64,000 bases of DNA, taken from contig NZ_JADBEF010000001.1 of assembly GCF_014873535.1 (NCBI RefSeq), positions 4,774,001 to 4,838,000 on the forward strand. Reading direction: 5' to 3'. Positions 38,901-48,000 of this stretch are shown here, in pieces. Positions within the stretch are counted from its first letter, which is position 1; each line of letters starts with the position of its first letter. The stretch is from Nonomuraea africana (GTDB lineage: Bacteria; Actinomycetota; Actinomycetes; Streptosporangiales; Streptosporangiaceae). Under the pieces are notes generated by a model that searched no databases, was not told where the DNA came from, and saw only the letters and a program-made list of their open reading frames with translations. A program made the translations under genes and the position numbers.

Positions 38901-39315
38901 GGACGACGAACACCAGCCGCTGGTCGCCCTCGGCCAGCCGGACCAGGCGCGCCCGCCACAGCGGCGCCCGGTCCAGCTCGAACGGCTGACCGGCGTCGGC
39001 GCGCGCCAGCGCGTCGAACTCCCGCTCGGCCCGCTCGGGCGGCAGCCCGCTGAGGTCGGTGTGGGCGAGCGTGACCGGCGACTCGGCGCTGACCACCTGG
39101 ACGAGGGACCCGTCCTCGACGGCCAGCGCCGTGCGCAGCGTCTCGTGCCGCCTGACCATCTCCGCCAGAGCCCTCGCGCACCTGTCGTGGTCGGCGCCCG
39201 CGGGCAGGTCGATCACGATGTTGACGTGGTGCACGGGCACGTCGGGGTCGAACCTGGACAGGAACCACAGGCGTTCCTGCGCGTAGGAGGCGGGAAAGAC
39301 GTATGAGCCGCTCAC
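32926..39315 (-). CDS. NRPS, C-A(Gly)-PCP-C-A(Ser)-PCP
   Basis: 2129 aa; GTG at 39315 with AGGAGG upstream, 12 nt after the MbtH gene. Module 1: C with HHAVFDATS (about 139), A with specificity residues D I L Q I G F I W K, close to the glycine code DILQLGLIWK, and PCP GGHSLLAV (about 978). Module 2: C with HHILADRW (about 1166; Arg where Gly is usual), A with D V W H V S L V D K, a serine code, and PCP with GGDSIRSL (about 2058). The second A domain carries a Pro/Ala/Glu-rich insert of about 40 residues (around 1930-1975) between its core and lid. GGDSI-type carriers are usual before epimerases, but no epimerase domain is present. The first C domain should accept the polyketide-extended chain from the PKS. 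Confidence 0.93.
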   Translation of the reverse strand: MSGSYVFPASYAQERLWFLSRFDPDVPVHHVNIVIDLPAGADHDRCARALAEMVRRHETLRTALAVEDGSLVQVVSAESPVTLAHTDLSGLPPERAEREFDALARADAGQPFELDRAPLWRARLVRLAEGDQRLVFVVHHAVFDATSGATFVNELLEIDAALAEGRPHRLPELAIQYADYAVWQREHLSQGVLAEQLDYWRDRLAGLPRDLGLPTDRPRPPVRGHAGAEYQLSLPAELVDGLEALGRRRGATLFMVLLAGFKALLARHADQYDVAVGSPVGGRDLPDVEPLIGMFINTLVLRTDLGGDPSFGELLDRVRVTVLEALDHAEAPFDRLVEALQPDRDPSRTPLFQVGFNLLPLGTRGRFSNGTAELDLSLDVVRSDEGAGIWVEYSTELFDEESIARLAGAYRLLLTAAAADPGLRLSELPLMTGEQRGRMLDDWTATAAPYPGLPLHDLVAEQAKRTPDAIAVRTMEGEEITYADLVTRAEALARLLAARGVGVESCVALCLPRDAGLVVALLAVLRAGAHYLPLDPAYPAERLAYLLSDSGAALLLTHSSLLDRLPDTRPAELLLDRCPPAPEGPLPTVTQDHLAYLIYTSGSTGRPKGVQVPHRGVVNLVTDVIRTLGGGSALLMTSLSFDIAALEIFTPLLSGGTLVVAPEDTARTPKLIRAAAAEVELVQLTPSVAGLALPELPPGLPRVICGGEPLPADLAAGLLEVAGELWNFYGPTETTIWSTAYQVPRGATTMLIGRAVANTTAYVVDRDLRPVPVGVPGELLLGGAGVTRGYHGRPGLTAERFVPDPFGTAGGRLYRTGDLVRWRTDGTLEYLGRLDDQVKVRGVRIEPDEVAAVLAEHPSVRRAVVTVREDAPGGRGLVAYLDWTGSAGPAGMTGELRAHLRSRLPEAMIPAAFVAVTAFPVMPSGKLDRAALPPPRAVEAERVEPRTPTEATLCAIWAELLGRQRVGVRDDFFASGGHSLLAVRLVGRVFEEFGVELPLRRCFEATTVEAQALAVLELRAGEAGPLDAPPIPPRADPSAPAPLSDAQRRLWIIDSLDPGNPAYTLSWAYRIEGSLDHAAMAAAFDALVDRHPVLTHVVTVDDGEPWQRPGPSRPALTISELTEPEADAVELAEAAFRFDLTTGPLVRALLIQVAEDEHRLVLTLHHILADRWSVAILLNELLELYAGGRPPEPRAGYADYVEWRREQPQGDDLAYWREALDGLPDLLDLPADRPRPALRAHEGRRLLFDLDRDLAGGLRALAAEQRATPFMALVAGLQALLSRYTGRLDIPLGTPMSVRPHPSLDGTVGLFLNTLVLRGDLSGRPSFTELLRRTRDRVLGAVEHAGLPFEVLVDELDVRRDLSRNPLFQVMLAYQNTPDLPGDGHGLKLERRDVRPGTAMFDLGFVVEERADGSLLCVMDYATDLFDDDRMRRLADHYRALLAAVVADPERAVADAALLTPAELAAIETANDTANDTAAAQPGGTLHELVAAQALRTPRAPALGFDGGPWWTYEEFAARVNRLARRLRALGAGCDQVVGVCLERGPDLVVAVHAVLAAGAAYLPLEPDHPRDRLAFMTADAGARLVISTGEASGALPGDVAHVLLDRDADAVGAEDAAPLDVGVPADALAYVIYTSGSTGRPKGVGVSHRAIVNRLRWMQDALALTEADRVLHKTPFSFDVSVWELFWPFMTGAGLAVARSGGHADPAYLAGLIQAESVTTAHFVPSMLDAFLEEPRLPDTLRRVVCSGEALSAELAARFHERLPDVELHNLYGPTEAAVDVSWHACRPGERTIPIGRPIANTRLEILDDRLNRVPVGVPGTLWIGGVQLARGYAGRAGLTAERFVPDPHGPPGARLYDTGDVARWRPDGEIEYLGRSDFQVKIRGMRVELGEIEAAMAALPGVRAAAAHAVEDGAGLRLVGYVVPEADPASPEAAPASREKSPELPKAAPGMPDAAFVAPAGGAVRVVGEAEAAGWREELAGRLPDHMIPTTWVLLDALPLTRSGKLDRQALPRPRHQAADAHAEPEGPAELAVAAAWREVLGLDQVSAHDNFFAVGGDSIRSLKVVARLRAAGYAVRLEQLFLHQTLGELAARLRPAQATEPQETQVAAFELLNPEDLALMLEGEAG

Positions 39316-39327
39316 CTGTCGTTCCTC

Positions 39328-39519
39328 CTACCGCCCCATGGCCTCACGCAGGCTGCGGGGGCGCATGTCGGTCCAGACTCGCTCGATGTGGTCCAGGCAC
39401 TGCTGCTTGTCGCCCGCGAAGCCCGCCTCCCGCCAGCCGTCAGGCACCGGCCGGTCGGCGAACCAGATGGAGTACTGCTCCTCGTCGTTGACCACGACCC
39501 TGTACTGGCCTTCGCGCAT
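39328..39519 (-). CDS. mbtH: MbtH-like NRPS accessory protein
   Basis: 63 aa; the PKS stop is one base before the ATG (TGACATG), and AGGAAAGG lies in the end of the PKS gene. The family signature is complete: YRVVVNDEEQYSIWFADRPVPDGW, here split as NDEEQYSIW and PVPDGWREAGFAG, and the end WTDMRPRSLRE. MbtH proteins bind adenylation domains and are often needed for their folding and activity. One copy serves the five A domains of this operon. Confidence 0.96.
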   Translation of the reverse strand: MREGQYRVVVNDEEQYSIWFADRPVPDGWREAGFAGDKQQCLDHIERVWTDMRPRSLREAMGR

Positions 39520-39520
39520 G

Positions 39521-42500
39521 TCACGCCCTTTCCTGCCTGGGCAGCCTGGTCAGGGCCACCTGCTTGACCGGTTGCTGGCCGCGCAGCTCCTCCACCAGCG
39601 CGGCCATGCCCGCCACCGTCGGCACCTGGAAGAGACTGCGCATCGGCAACCTGACGCCGAGCTTCTTCCTGATGAGCGCGATGAGCTGGACCGCGACCAG
39701 AGAGTTGCCGCCGAGCTCGAAGAAGTCCTGCTCGACGCTGACCTGCCGGGCGCCGAGCACCTCGCCCCACAGGCCGGCGAGCGTGCTCTCCAGCTCGTTG
39801 CGGGGGGCGACGTGATCGTCGTCCAGCGCGTGGGCGCCGTCGGCGGCGGCCGCCGCGCCGTCCAGCTCCTCGGCGACCGTGTCCTGCGTCAGCTCGCGCA
39901 CTCCGGCCACGAACTCGGGCAGCGGGGTCGCGTTGACCACCACCTGGGTGCCGAGGCCGACGGCCAGCAGCCTGCGGAAGGCGTCCGCGCCGCCCGCCGG
40001 CGAGATGCCCGCCTTGGCGCCGTCGAGGTCCATGGCCATGCCGGCGGCCGCCGACTCCTCGTCCACGGCGCGGTCCTCGACGCTCTCCTTCGCGCCTTCG
40101 CCGACGGTCTGGGTGACCGCCTCCCTGTCGATCCTGCGGAGCACGAAGTCGGAGATCGTCAGGATCTTGCCGCCGTCGTCGTCGTAGAGGGTGAAGTCGA
40201 CGGCGACGATCTCGCCGCCCCCGGTGTCGCGGTGGGTGGCGTGGCTCCACACCCGTGCGGGGACGGGAGCGTGCACCACGATCCTGCCGTAGCCGATCGG
40301 CAGGAAGCTGTGGTCGTCCCTGGCGCCGAGGAAGGCGGTGGCCTCGTCGAGCAGCGCGGCGTGGAAGACGAACCCGTCGATCTCGGCCGCCACCTCGGGG
40401 CCCGCCTCGAGCCTGGCCAGTGCCTCGTTCTGGCCGAGATACACCGCGCGCAGGCTCGTCCAGCGCGGGCCGAAGGACAGCAGGCCCGAGGCGGAGGAGA
40501 ACACGTGGGCGATGTCGTCACTGCTGGCGTGGGAGCAGCGGGCGCGCACCTCGGACAGCTCGGCGGCGTGCTCCTGCCCGCCGCGGACCCAGGCCGCCGC
40601 TCCTCTCGCGTGCTGGCGGGTACGGCCGGCCACCACGCTGACCACCTCGAAGTCCACGCCGTCGCCGCCGGGCGTCAGCAGCACGCGCAGCTCGGCGGCG
40701 CCGCCGTCGGCCACCGGCATGGGCGCGACGAAGGCCACGTCGCGCAGCTCGACCTCGAAGCCGGGACCTGGACTCGGCACGGCGTCCTGGAACGCGGCCC
40801 TGGCGGTGTCCAGGTAGACGGTGCCCGGCATGACGGGCACCCCTGCCATGCGGTGCTCGTCCAGCATCCAGTGGGTGTCAGGGGCGACGGTCCCGCCGTA
40901 CCAGGGGGTGCGGCCCGGTGTCTCGTGCCGGTGCGACAGGACGGGGTGGTCGAACGGGGTGACCCGGTCGCCGCGCTGCAGCGCGCGGAAGGCGACGGGG
41001 GCGGCGACCTCGGCCGCCATGCCGACCTCCAGCCACGCCCCCCAGTTCACCGACAGCACCCGCCCTGGCCAGGTGTGGGCGTAGGCGTCCATGAAATTGT
41101 TGGCCGCGCAGTAGTCCACCTGGCCGAAGCCGCCCGCCACGGCCGTCACCGACGAGCACAGCAGGACGAAGTCCAGGTCGAGATCGCCGAACACCTCTCG
41201 GAGCGCGAGCGTGCCGGCCAGCTTGGGCGCCATGACGAGGTCGGCGGCTTCGCGCTCCTTCACCTCGGCCATGCCGCCGCCGGGCAGGCCGGCGGCGTGC
41301 ACGATGCCGTCCACCCGGCCGAACCTGCCGACGGCCGCCGTCCTGACCTCGCGCAGGCTCGCCGGGTCGGTGACGTCGGCGGCCATGACGAGCACCTCGG
41401 CGCCCGCCGCCTCCATCCTGCGGACGGCCCGGACGGCGCGGCCGGTGCGGTCGTCGGCCGCTTCGAGAGCGTCCCATTCGGCCCGCGGCGGCAGTCCCGA
41501 CCTGCCGATCAGCACGAGCCTGGCCCTGACGCGGGCGGCCAGGTCCTCGGCCAGGGTCAGGCCGATGCCGCCGAGCCCTCCGGTGATGACGTAGACGCCC
41601 TCGGCGCGCAGGCCCGCGCTCTCTTCGCCGGGCGCGGCCACCGGCACCTGCTGGTAGCCGCGCACCCAGCGGCGGCCGGCCCGCAGGGCCACCGGGGACG
41701 GCGGCACGCCCTCCTCCGGCTCCTCTGGAGCGGCGGCCAGCTCGGCCAGCAACGGGACGGGGTCGTAGATCGCCGCCTCGAGGTCGATGTGACGCACCGA
41801 CAGCCAGCGCGCCTCCAGCGGGACGACCTTGGCGATCCCCGCCACGGTGGCGTGCTCGGGCCGGTCGAGGTCGTGCCCCGTGACGCTCTGCGTGCCCGCC
41901 GTGATGACGTCGAGATGGACGTCGTGCTCGCGTTCGGCCTGGGCGAGGGCCTGGACCAGGTTGAGCAGGCTGTGGAAGCCCAGGTCCTGGGCGGCCAACG
42001 TCTCGCGGACGCCGTCGGCGGGGTCGCCGTCGAGAGTCCAGGCGTGGATCACCCTGGCGGGCACTCCCGCGCTCGCCAGCAGCGCCTCGTAGTCCTCCCG
42101 CCGCCCCGGCCGCACGGTGATCGTGCCGTCGGCGGCCACGCCGAAGGCGTCGCCCGCGACCACGGGCACCACGTCGGCGCCCGCCGTGCGCAGCGCCGCC
42201 ACCAGCGGCTCGGCGGCCTGACCGGCGAAGACGAGGCAGCGCCCGCCCCAGTCGGCCGTGCTCGCCGTGACGGCGACGGGAGCCTGCCGCCAGGCGGGGA
42301 CGGAGTACCACTCCTCGCGAGCGAGCGCCCCCGCGCGCGGGGGAAGCGGGTAGACCAGCTCAGGGTCGATGGTGGTCTGGACCCAGTGGTGGGTGCGTTC
42401 GTAGGGGTAGCCGGGCAGCGGCACCCTTCGGGCCTGCTCCCCCAAGGCGTCGGCGTCGAGCTGGACGCCCGAGGCCCACAGCGCGCCGGCCGCGGCGTAC

Positions 42501-45025
42501 AGCACCTCGAGGTCCTGCTTGGAGTCGGCCGGCCCGGGAAGGCTGGCCAGGGGCGCGGGCCCGGTGCGCGGCAGCTGGGTCCTGGCGAGACCGGCCAGTT
42601 GCCTGCCGGGGCCGCACTCGACCAGCCGCCACTCCCCTTCGGCCGCCAGCGTCGCCACACAGTCGCCGAACCTGACGGCCTCCCGCAGGTGACGGGTCCA
42701 GTAGGCGGGGTCGACGGCCTCCTCTGCGGTGATCCAGGTGCCGGTGACGTTGGACAGGAACGGCTTGCCGGGCGCGTGGCGCGCCGCCCTGGCGACGATG
42801 TCGTGGAAGTCGCCGAGGATGGGGTCCATCATCGCCGAGTGGAAGGCGTGCGAGGTGCGCAGCATGGTGCGCCCGACGCCCGCCTCCTCGAGGCCGGCGG
42901 CGAACTCCTCCACCAGACCGGTCGGCCCCGCCACCACGCAACTGCCCGGGCCGTTGACGGTGGCGATGGACAGACCGTCGGGCAGTTGCCTGCGGACCTC
43001 GTCCTCCTCCAGCCGCACGGCCAGCATCGAGCCCTCCGGCATGCTCTGCATGAGCCTGCCCCTGGCGGCCACCAGGCGCAGCGCGTCGGGCAGGTCGAAG
43101 ACGCCCGCACAGGTGGCGGCGACGTACTCGCCGATGCTGTGGCCGATCATGGCGGCCGGTTCCACGCCCCACGAGCGCCACAGGCTCGCCAGGGCCCATT
43201 CGACGGTGAACAGCGCGGGCTGGGTCAGCGAGGTCTGGCGCAGCCGCTGCTCGGCCTGCTCGCGCTCGTCGTCGGCGGGGAACAGCAGGGTCCTGAGGTC
43301 CAGCCCCAGCTCGTCGCGCAGGATCTCGGCGCACTCGTCGACGGCCGCCGCGAAGACCCGCTCGGTGCGGTACAGCTGGGCCCCCATGCCCGCGTACTGC
43401 GCGCCCTGCCCGGAGAACAGCCACGCCACGCGCGGCTTGCCCGCCTTGCCCTTGATCAGGCGGCGCGGGTCGGTCAGGGCGGCGACCGCGTCGGCGGCGT
43501 CGGCGGCCACGACGGCGGCGCGGTGCGTCATCTCGCGCCGCCCCTTGCGCAGCGTGAACGCCACGTCGGCCAGGTCGGCCTCCGCGCCGTCGAGGCGGTC
43601 GGCCAGCCTGCGCACGGCCGCCTCCAGCGCGGTGGGCGTGCGGGCCGACACCTGAAGCAGGTGGGCCGGGCGCGGCTGCGTCGTGGGGACGGGGGCGGGC
43701 GGCGCCTGCTCCATCACGATGTGGGCGTTGGTGCCGCCGATGCCGAAGGAGCTGACGCCCGCGCGGCGCGGGAAGCCGTCGGTCTCCCACTTGGTCAGCG
43801 TGGAGGCGACGTAGAACGGGTTGGTGCCGAAGTCGATGCGCGGGTTGGGGGTGTCGAAGTTGAGCGTCGGCGGGATCATCCCGTGTTCGAGCGCCAGCAC
43901 GGTCTTGATGAAGCCCGCGATGCCCGCGGCCGGGCCGAGGTGGCCGATGTTGGTCTTCACCGAGCCGATGCCGCACCAGCCCGCGTCGTCGGTGTCGCTG
44001 CCGAACACGCTCGACAGGGCGGCCACCTCGATCGGGTCGCCGAGGGAGGTGCCGGTGCCGTGGGCCTCGACGTAGGTGACGGTGCGCGGGTCGACCTGGG
44101 CGACGCCGAGCGCCAGCGAGACCGCGGCGGCCTGGCCCTCGGCGCTGGGCGCGGAGAAGCCCACCTTGGTGGCGCCGTCGTTGTTGATCGCGTTGCCGGC
44201 GACGACGGCGCGGATGTGGTCGCCGTCGGCGATGGCGTCGGACAGCCGCTTGAGCACGGCCACGCCGCCGCCTCCGCCCCAGATCGTGCCCGCCGCGGCC
44301 GCGTCGAAGGCCCTGCAGTGCCCGTCGGCCGCGTAGATGCCGTCCTGGTGGTACTGGTATCCCCACTCGGCCGGCATCTCCAGCGAGACACCGCCGGTCA
44401 GCGCCATGTCGCACTCGCCCGCGCGCAGCGCCTCGCACGCCACGTGGATGGCGACCAGCGAGGACGAGCAGGCGGTGTGCATCGTCACGCTGGGGCCGCG
44501 CAGGTCGAGCTTGTAGGAGACCAGTGTCGCCAGGTAGTCGGGGTGGTTGCCGGTGAAGACCGCCAGGCTGCCCACGGAGGCGAACACCTTGCGGTTCGGG
44601 CGGATGTACATCCATTGGTACTCGTCGGACCCGATGGTCCCGTAGACCCCGACCTCGCCCTGATACCTGGAGGGATCGTAACCGGCGTCCTCCAGGGCGG
44701 TGTTGGACAGCTCCAGGAACATCCGCTGCTGCGGATCGCGCAGCTCGGCCTCACGCGGCGACATCCCGAAGAACGCCGCGTCGAGCGCGCCGTAGTCCTC
44801 GGCCACCGCGGCCGCGCGCACGAAGGTCGGATCGTCGAGCAGGTAGTCGGGGACCCCGAGCGCCTCCTGCTCCTCCCGCGTGTAGAACTTGACGGACTCC
44901 ACGCCGTCGACCAGGTTGCGCCAGAACGCGGGCACGTCCGCGGCGCCGGGGAGGCGGCAGGCCAGCCCGATGACCGCGATCGGCTCGACTGTCTGCTCTG
45001 GTTCGTGGTACGCCGGACCGGTCAT
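39521..45025 (-). CDS. Type I PKS module, KS-AT-KR-DH-ACP
   Basis: 1834 aa; ATGA overlap with the upstream NRPS. KS (about 14-440) with TACSSS (Cys about 184), EAHGTGT and NIGHLG. AT (about 525-830) with GHSIGEY (about 632) and HAFHS, the malonyl-CoA type. A long KR (about 900-1330) with GGLGGIGL (about 1148), the Ser in LCSSVTAVAGG and Tyr in VDYCAANNF (about 1304). A DH after the KR, with HRMAGVPVMP (about 1392) and LLDEATAF. ACP with LGGNSLVA (about 1773). The usual order is DH before KR. There is no ER. It would add one malonate to the dipeptide and give a beta-hydroxy or, if DH works, an alpha,beta-unsaturated unit, which the Gly module then condenses. Confidence 0.92.
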   Translation of the reverse strand: MTGPAYHEPEQTVEPIAVIGLACRLPGAADVPAFWRNLVDGVESVKFYTREEQEALGVPDYLLDDPTFVRAAAVAEDYGALDAAFFGMSPREAELRDPQQRMFLELSNTALEDAGYDPSRYQGEVGVYGTIGSDEYQWMYIRPNRKVFASVGSLAVFTGNHPDYLATLVSYKLDLRGPSVTMHTACSSSLVAIHVACEALRAGECDMALTGGVSLEMPAEWGYQYHQDGIYAADGHCRAFDAAAAGTIWGGGGGVAVLKRLSDAIADGDHIRAVVAGNAINNDGATKVGFSAPSAEGQAAAVSLALGVAQVDPRTVTYVEAHGTGTSLGDPIEVAALSSVFGSDTDDAGWCGIGSVKTNIGHLGPAAGIAGFIKTVLALEHGMIPPTLNFDTPNPRIDFGTNPFYVASTLTKWETDGFPRRAGVSSFGIGGTNAHIVMEQAPPAPVPTTQPRPAHLLQVSARTPTALEAAVRRLADRLDGAEADLADVAFTLRKGRREMTHRAAVVAADAADAVAALTDPRRLIKGKAGKPRVAWLFSGQGAQYAGMGAQLYRTERVFAAAVDECAEILRDELGLDLRTLLFPADDEREQAEQRLRQTSLTQPALFTVEWALASLWRSWGVEPAAMIGHSIGEYVAATCAGVFDLPDALRLVAARGRLMQSMPEGSMLAVRLEEDEVRRQLPDGLSIATVNGPGSCVVAGPTGLVEEFAAGLEEAGVGRTMLRTSHAFHSAMMDPILGDFHDIVARAARHAPGKPFLSNVTGTWITAEEAVDPAYWTRHLREAVRFGDCVATLAAEGEWRLVECGPGRQLAGLARTQLPRTGPAPLASLPGPADSKQDLEVLYAAAGALWASGVQLDADALGEQARRVPLPGYPYERTHHWVQTTIDPELVYPLPPRAGALAREEWYSVPAWRQAPVAVTASTADWGGRCLVFAGQAAEPLVAALRTAGADVVPVVAGDAFGVAADGTITVRPGRREDYEALLASAGVPARVIHAWTLDGDPADGVRETLAAQDLGFHSLLNLVQALAQAEREHDVHLDVITAGTQSVTGHDLDRPEHATVAGIAKVVPLEARWLSVRHIDLEAAIYDPVPLLAELAAAPEEPEEGVPPSPVALRAGRRWVRGYQQVPVAAPGEESAGLRAEGVYVITGGLGGIGLTLAEDLAARVRARLVLIGRSGLPPRAEWDALEAADDRTGRAVRAVRRMEAAGAEVLVMAADVTDPASLREVRTAAVGRFGRVDGIVHAAGLPGGGMAEVKEREAADLVMAPKLAGTLALREVFGDLDLDFVLLCSSVTAVAGGFGQVDYCAANNFMDAYAHTWPGRVLSVNWGAWLEVGMAAEVAAPVAFRALQRGDRVTPFDHPVLSHRHETPGRTPWYGGTVAPDTHWMLDEHRMAGVPVMPGTVYLDTARAAFQDAVPSPGPGFEVELRDVAFVAPMPVADGGAAELRVLLTPGGDGVDFEVVSVVAGRTRQHARGAAAWVRGGQEHAAELSEVRARCSHASSDDIAHVFSSASGLLSFGPRWTSLRAVYLGQNEALARLEAGPEVAAEIDGFVFHAALLDEATAFLGARDDHSFLPIGYGRIVVHAPVPARVWSHATHRDTGGGEIVAVDFTLYDDDGGKILTISDFVLRRIDREAVTQTVGEGAKESVEDRAVDEESAAAGMAMDLDGAKAGISPAGGADAFRRLLAVGLGTQVVVNATPLPEFVAGVRELTQDTVAEELDGAAAAADGAHALDDDHVAPRNELESTLAGLWGEVLGARQVSVEQDFFELGGNSLVAVQLIALIRKKLGVRLPMRSLFQVPTVAGMAALVEELRGQQPVKQVALTRLPRQERA

Positions 45026-48000
45026 TCCTTGTTCTCCTGTCTGGCCTGGTAAGGCCTGCGAGATGACGGTCGTGCCTGGCGCGCCGCGATGCGTCGGGCG
45101 GCGCGCTCCGGTCCGGCCGTACGGCGCTCGCCATCGAGGTGGGCGGCGAGCGCGCGGACGGTCGGGAAGCGGAACAGGTCGACGATGGGCACGTCCCTGC
45201 CGAGTGCGGCGGTGAGACGGGCCTGGACCTGTGCGGTGGCGAGCGAGTGCCCGCCGATCTCGAAGAAGTTCTCGTCCGCGGCGATCCTCGGCAGGCCGAG
45301 AACCTCTCGCCAGACGCCTGCGATGAGCCGTTCGGTTCCGGTGGCGGGCTCCTCGCCCCGTCCGGCCGCGGGCCTGGGGGCGGGCGCGGGCAGTGCGGCC
45401 GTGTCGATCTTGCCGTTGGGGGTCAGGGGCAGCGCGGGTATCAGGATCAGATCGGCGGGGACGGCGTAGTCGGGCAGGCCGCTCCTCAGGTGCCGCTGCA
45501 GCTCGGCCACCTGCGTGGCCGCGCTCACCGGCACGGCGTACGCCCGAAGCACGGGCCCGCCCTGCTGGTCGACGGATACGGCGACGGCGGCCCGCACGCC
45601 GGGGTGGGCCAGCAGCGTGTGCTCGATCTCGCCCAGCTCGACCCGGTAGCCGCGGACCTTGACCTGGCCGTCGCGCCGGCCCGCCACCACCACGCCGCCG
45701 TCGGGCCGGTACCTGCCGAGGTCGCCCGTCCGGTAGCGGCCGGTCGCGCCGTCGGGCTCGACGGCGAACCGCTCCGCGGTGAGCCGCTCGTCGAGATAGC
45801 CCTCGGCCAGGCGGCGGCTCCTGATCACCACCTCGCCCAGCTCGCCCACCGCGGCCGGCCGGCCGCCCGCCCCGAGCACGAGGAGCTCGGCCCCGTCGAC
45901 GCCGTGGCCGACGGGCACCGGGTCTCCGCCGCCGCCCTCAGGCTCGCCGATGAGGTGCATCGCCTGGGTCTGCGGCGTCTCCGTCGTGCCGTAGGCGTTG
46001 ACCATCCTGGCCCGGGGCGCGACCGTCCTGAACCTTGCCACGTCGGCCCAGGTCAGCCGGTCGCCGCCGAACACGACCAGCCGCAGGGCGGGTAACGGCA
46101 CGCCGGCCGCGGCGATGAGCGTGGCCAGCTGCGGGGTCAGGTGGACGACCGTGACGGCGCGGTCGCGCAGCCACCCCGCCAGCCTGGCGGGGTCGCGGAT
46201 CAGGTCCTGGCCGGGCACGCACAGGCGCGCGCCGAGCACGAGCGGGGTGAACGCGTCGCGCAGCAGGGGGTCGTGGGCGAGGCCGGCCAGCAGCGCGAAG
46301 GTGTCGTCGCCGGTGAGGTCGAGGGCCGTGGGGTACCAGTCGAGGAAGCGGGCCAGCGGCCGCTCCCCTGCGCGGACCGGCTTGGGCTCGCCCGTGGTGC
46401 CCGAGGTGAAGGACAGATACCCCTGCTCCTCGTACGGCACGACCGGGACGTCATGACCGGGCGGGGCGGGGCCGTCGAGGGGCAGGCGCGGGAGCCAGTC
46501 CAGCTCGGACGGCACGGTCGCGCCCGGACAGACGATCAGCGACCGGGCGGCGGCCGACCGGGCCTGCGCCGCCAGCCTCGCGGGCGGGAGGGCGGGGTCG
46601 AGCACCGCCCAGCGGGCCCCTCCCGCCAGCACGCCCAGGAGCAGCGCGGGCAGCTCGCACCGCCTGGCGGCCAGGACCGCGACCGTCTCGCCGGGCCGTA
46701 CCGCCGCGGCCGTCGCCTTGACGATCTCGGCCAGGCCGGTGTAGGTCAGCTCGCCGCCCTCGCCGCCGACCGCCACGCGGTCCGGGCGCGCGGCCGCCTG
46801 CCGCAGGACGGTCTCCACGAGCCCGGGGCCGTCCCAGCCGGGGAGCGCCGCGCTCCCGTCGGGCAGCGCGGTGGTCGCGGGGCGCAGGGAGGCGTGCCGT
46901 ACCGGCTCGTCGGGGGCGGCGACCAGGTCGCCGAGGAGCCTGAGGTAGCCCTCCAGCAGCGCCTCGATCCGCTCCGCCGCGAACAGCCTGGGGTTGTAGA
47001 CGGCCTGCAGGACGTGCCGCCCCTGCCGTTCCCCGACGTACAGGGTGAGGTCGAACAGCGATCCCGGCAGGCCGGGCGGCAGCGGGGTGGCGGTCACCCC
47101 CGGCAGGCTGAGGCGCGGCTCGGTGAAGTCGTACATGTTGAACAGCACCTGGATCAGCGGGTTGCGCGACAGGTCACGCCCCGGGCCCAGCCGGTCGACC
47201 AGCCGTTCGAGCCGCACGTCGAGGTGGGCGAGCGCGTCCGACAGCGTCGACTGGCAGCGCGCCACGTGCGCGGCGAAAGCCTCGTCGTCCTCGATCCGCA
47301 TCCGCACCGGCAGCATCTGGACCAGGCACCCCGCCATCGCCTCCAGCGCGGGGTCGCGGCGGTCGGCGACGGGTGTGCCGACGACCAGGTCGCGCTGCCC
47401 GGTCAGCCGCCGCAGCGCCTGCGCGAAGGCGGCGAGCAGGACCGCGTACGGCGTGGCGCCCAGGCGTGCGGCCAGGGCCCTGACGGCGGCGCTGGTCGTG
47501 GCGTCCGCCTCGGCCATGACGCCCGCGCCCTCGAAGGTCTGCACGGCCGGGCGCGGGTGGTCTCTGGGCAGGTCGAGCACGGCGGGGACGCCGTCGAGCC
47601 GCGCGCTCCACCAGTCGAGGTCGGCCGCGGCCTCCCTGGCGCCGAGCCAGGCGACGTACCCGCCGAAGGAGGCGGGCAGCGGGGCCTGCTGCTCGCCGCG
47701 GTAGGCGCGCCCGAGGTCCTCGTACAGCACCGACTGCGACCAGCCGTCGAACACGAGGTGGTGCGCGGTGAGCGCGAGGACGTGCTCGTCCGCGGCGATC
47801 CGCAGCAGGCGCGCCCGCCACAGCGGTCCCTCGGCCAGGTCGAAGGGCGCCGCCGCCTCGGCCTGCAGCCGCTCGCGCAGCCGCTCCTCGGTGACCTCCT
47901 CCACCGGGAGCGGCACCTCGCCGGGCGGGTCGACCTCGACGGCGGGCACCCCGCCCGACTGGGGTACGCGCCATCGCAGCACCTCGTGGCGGCGGGCGAC

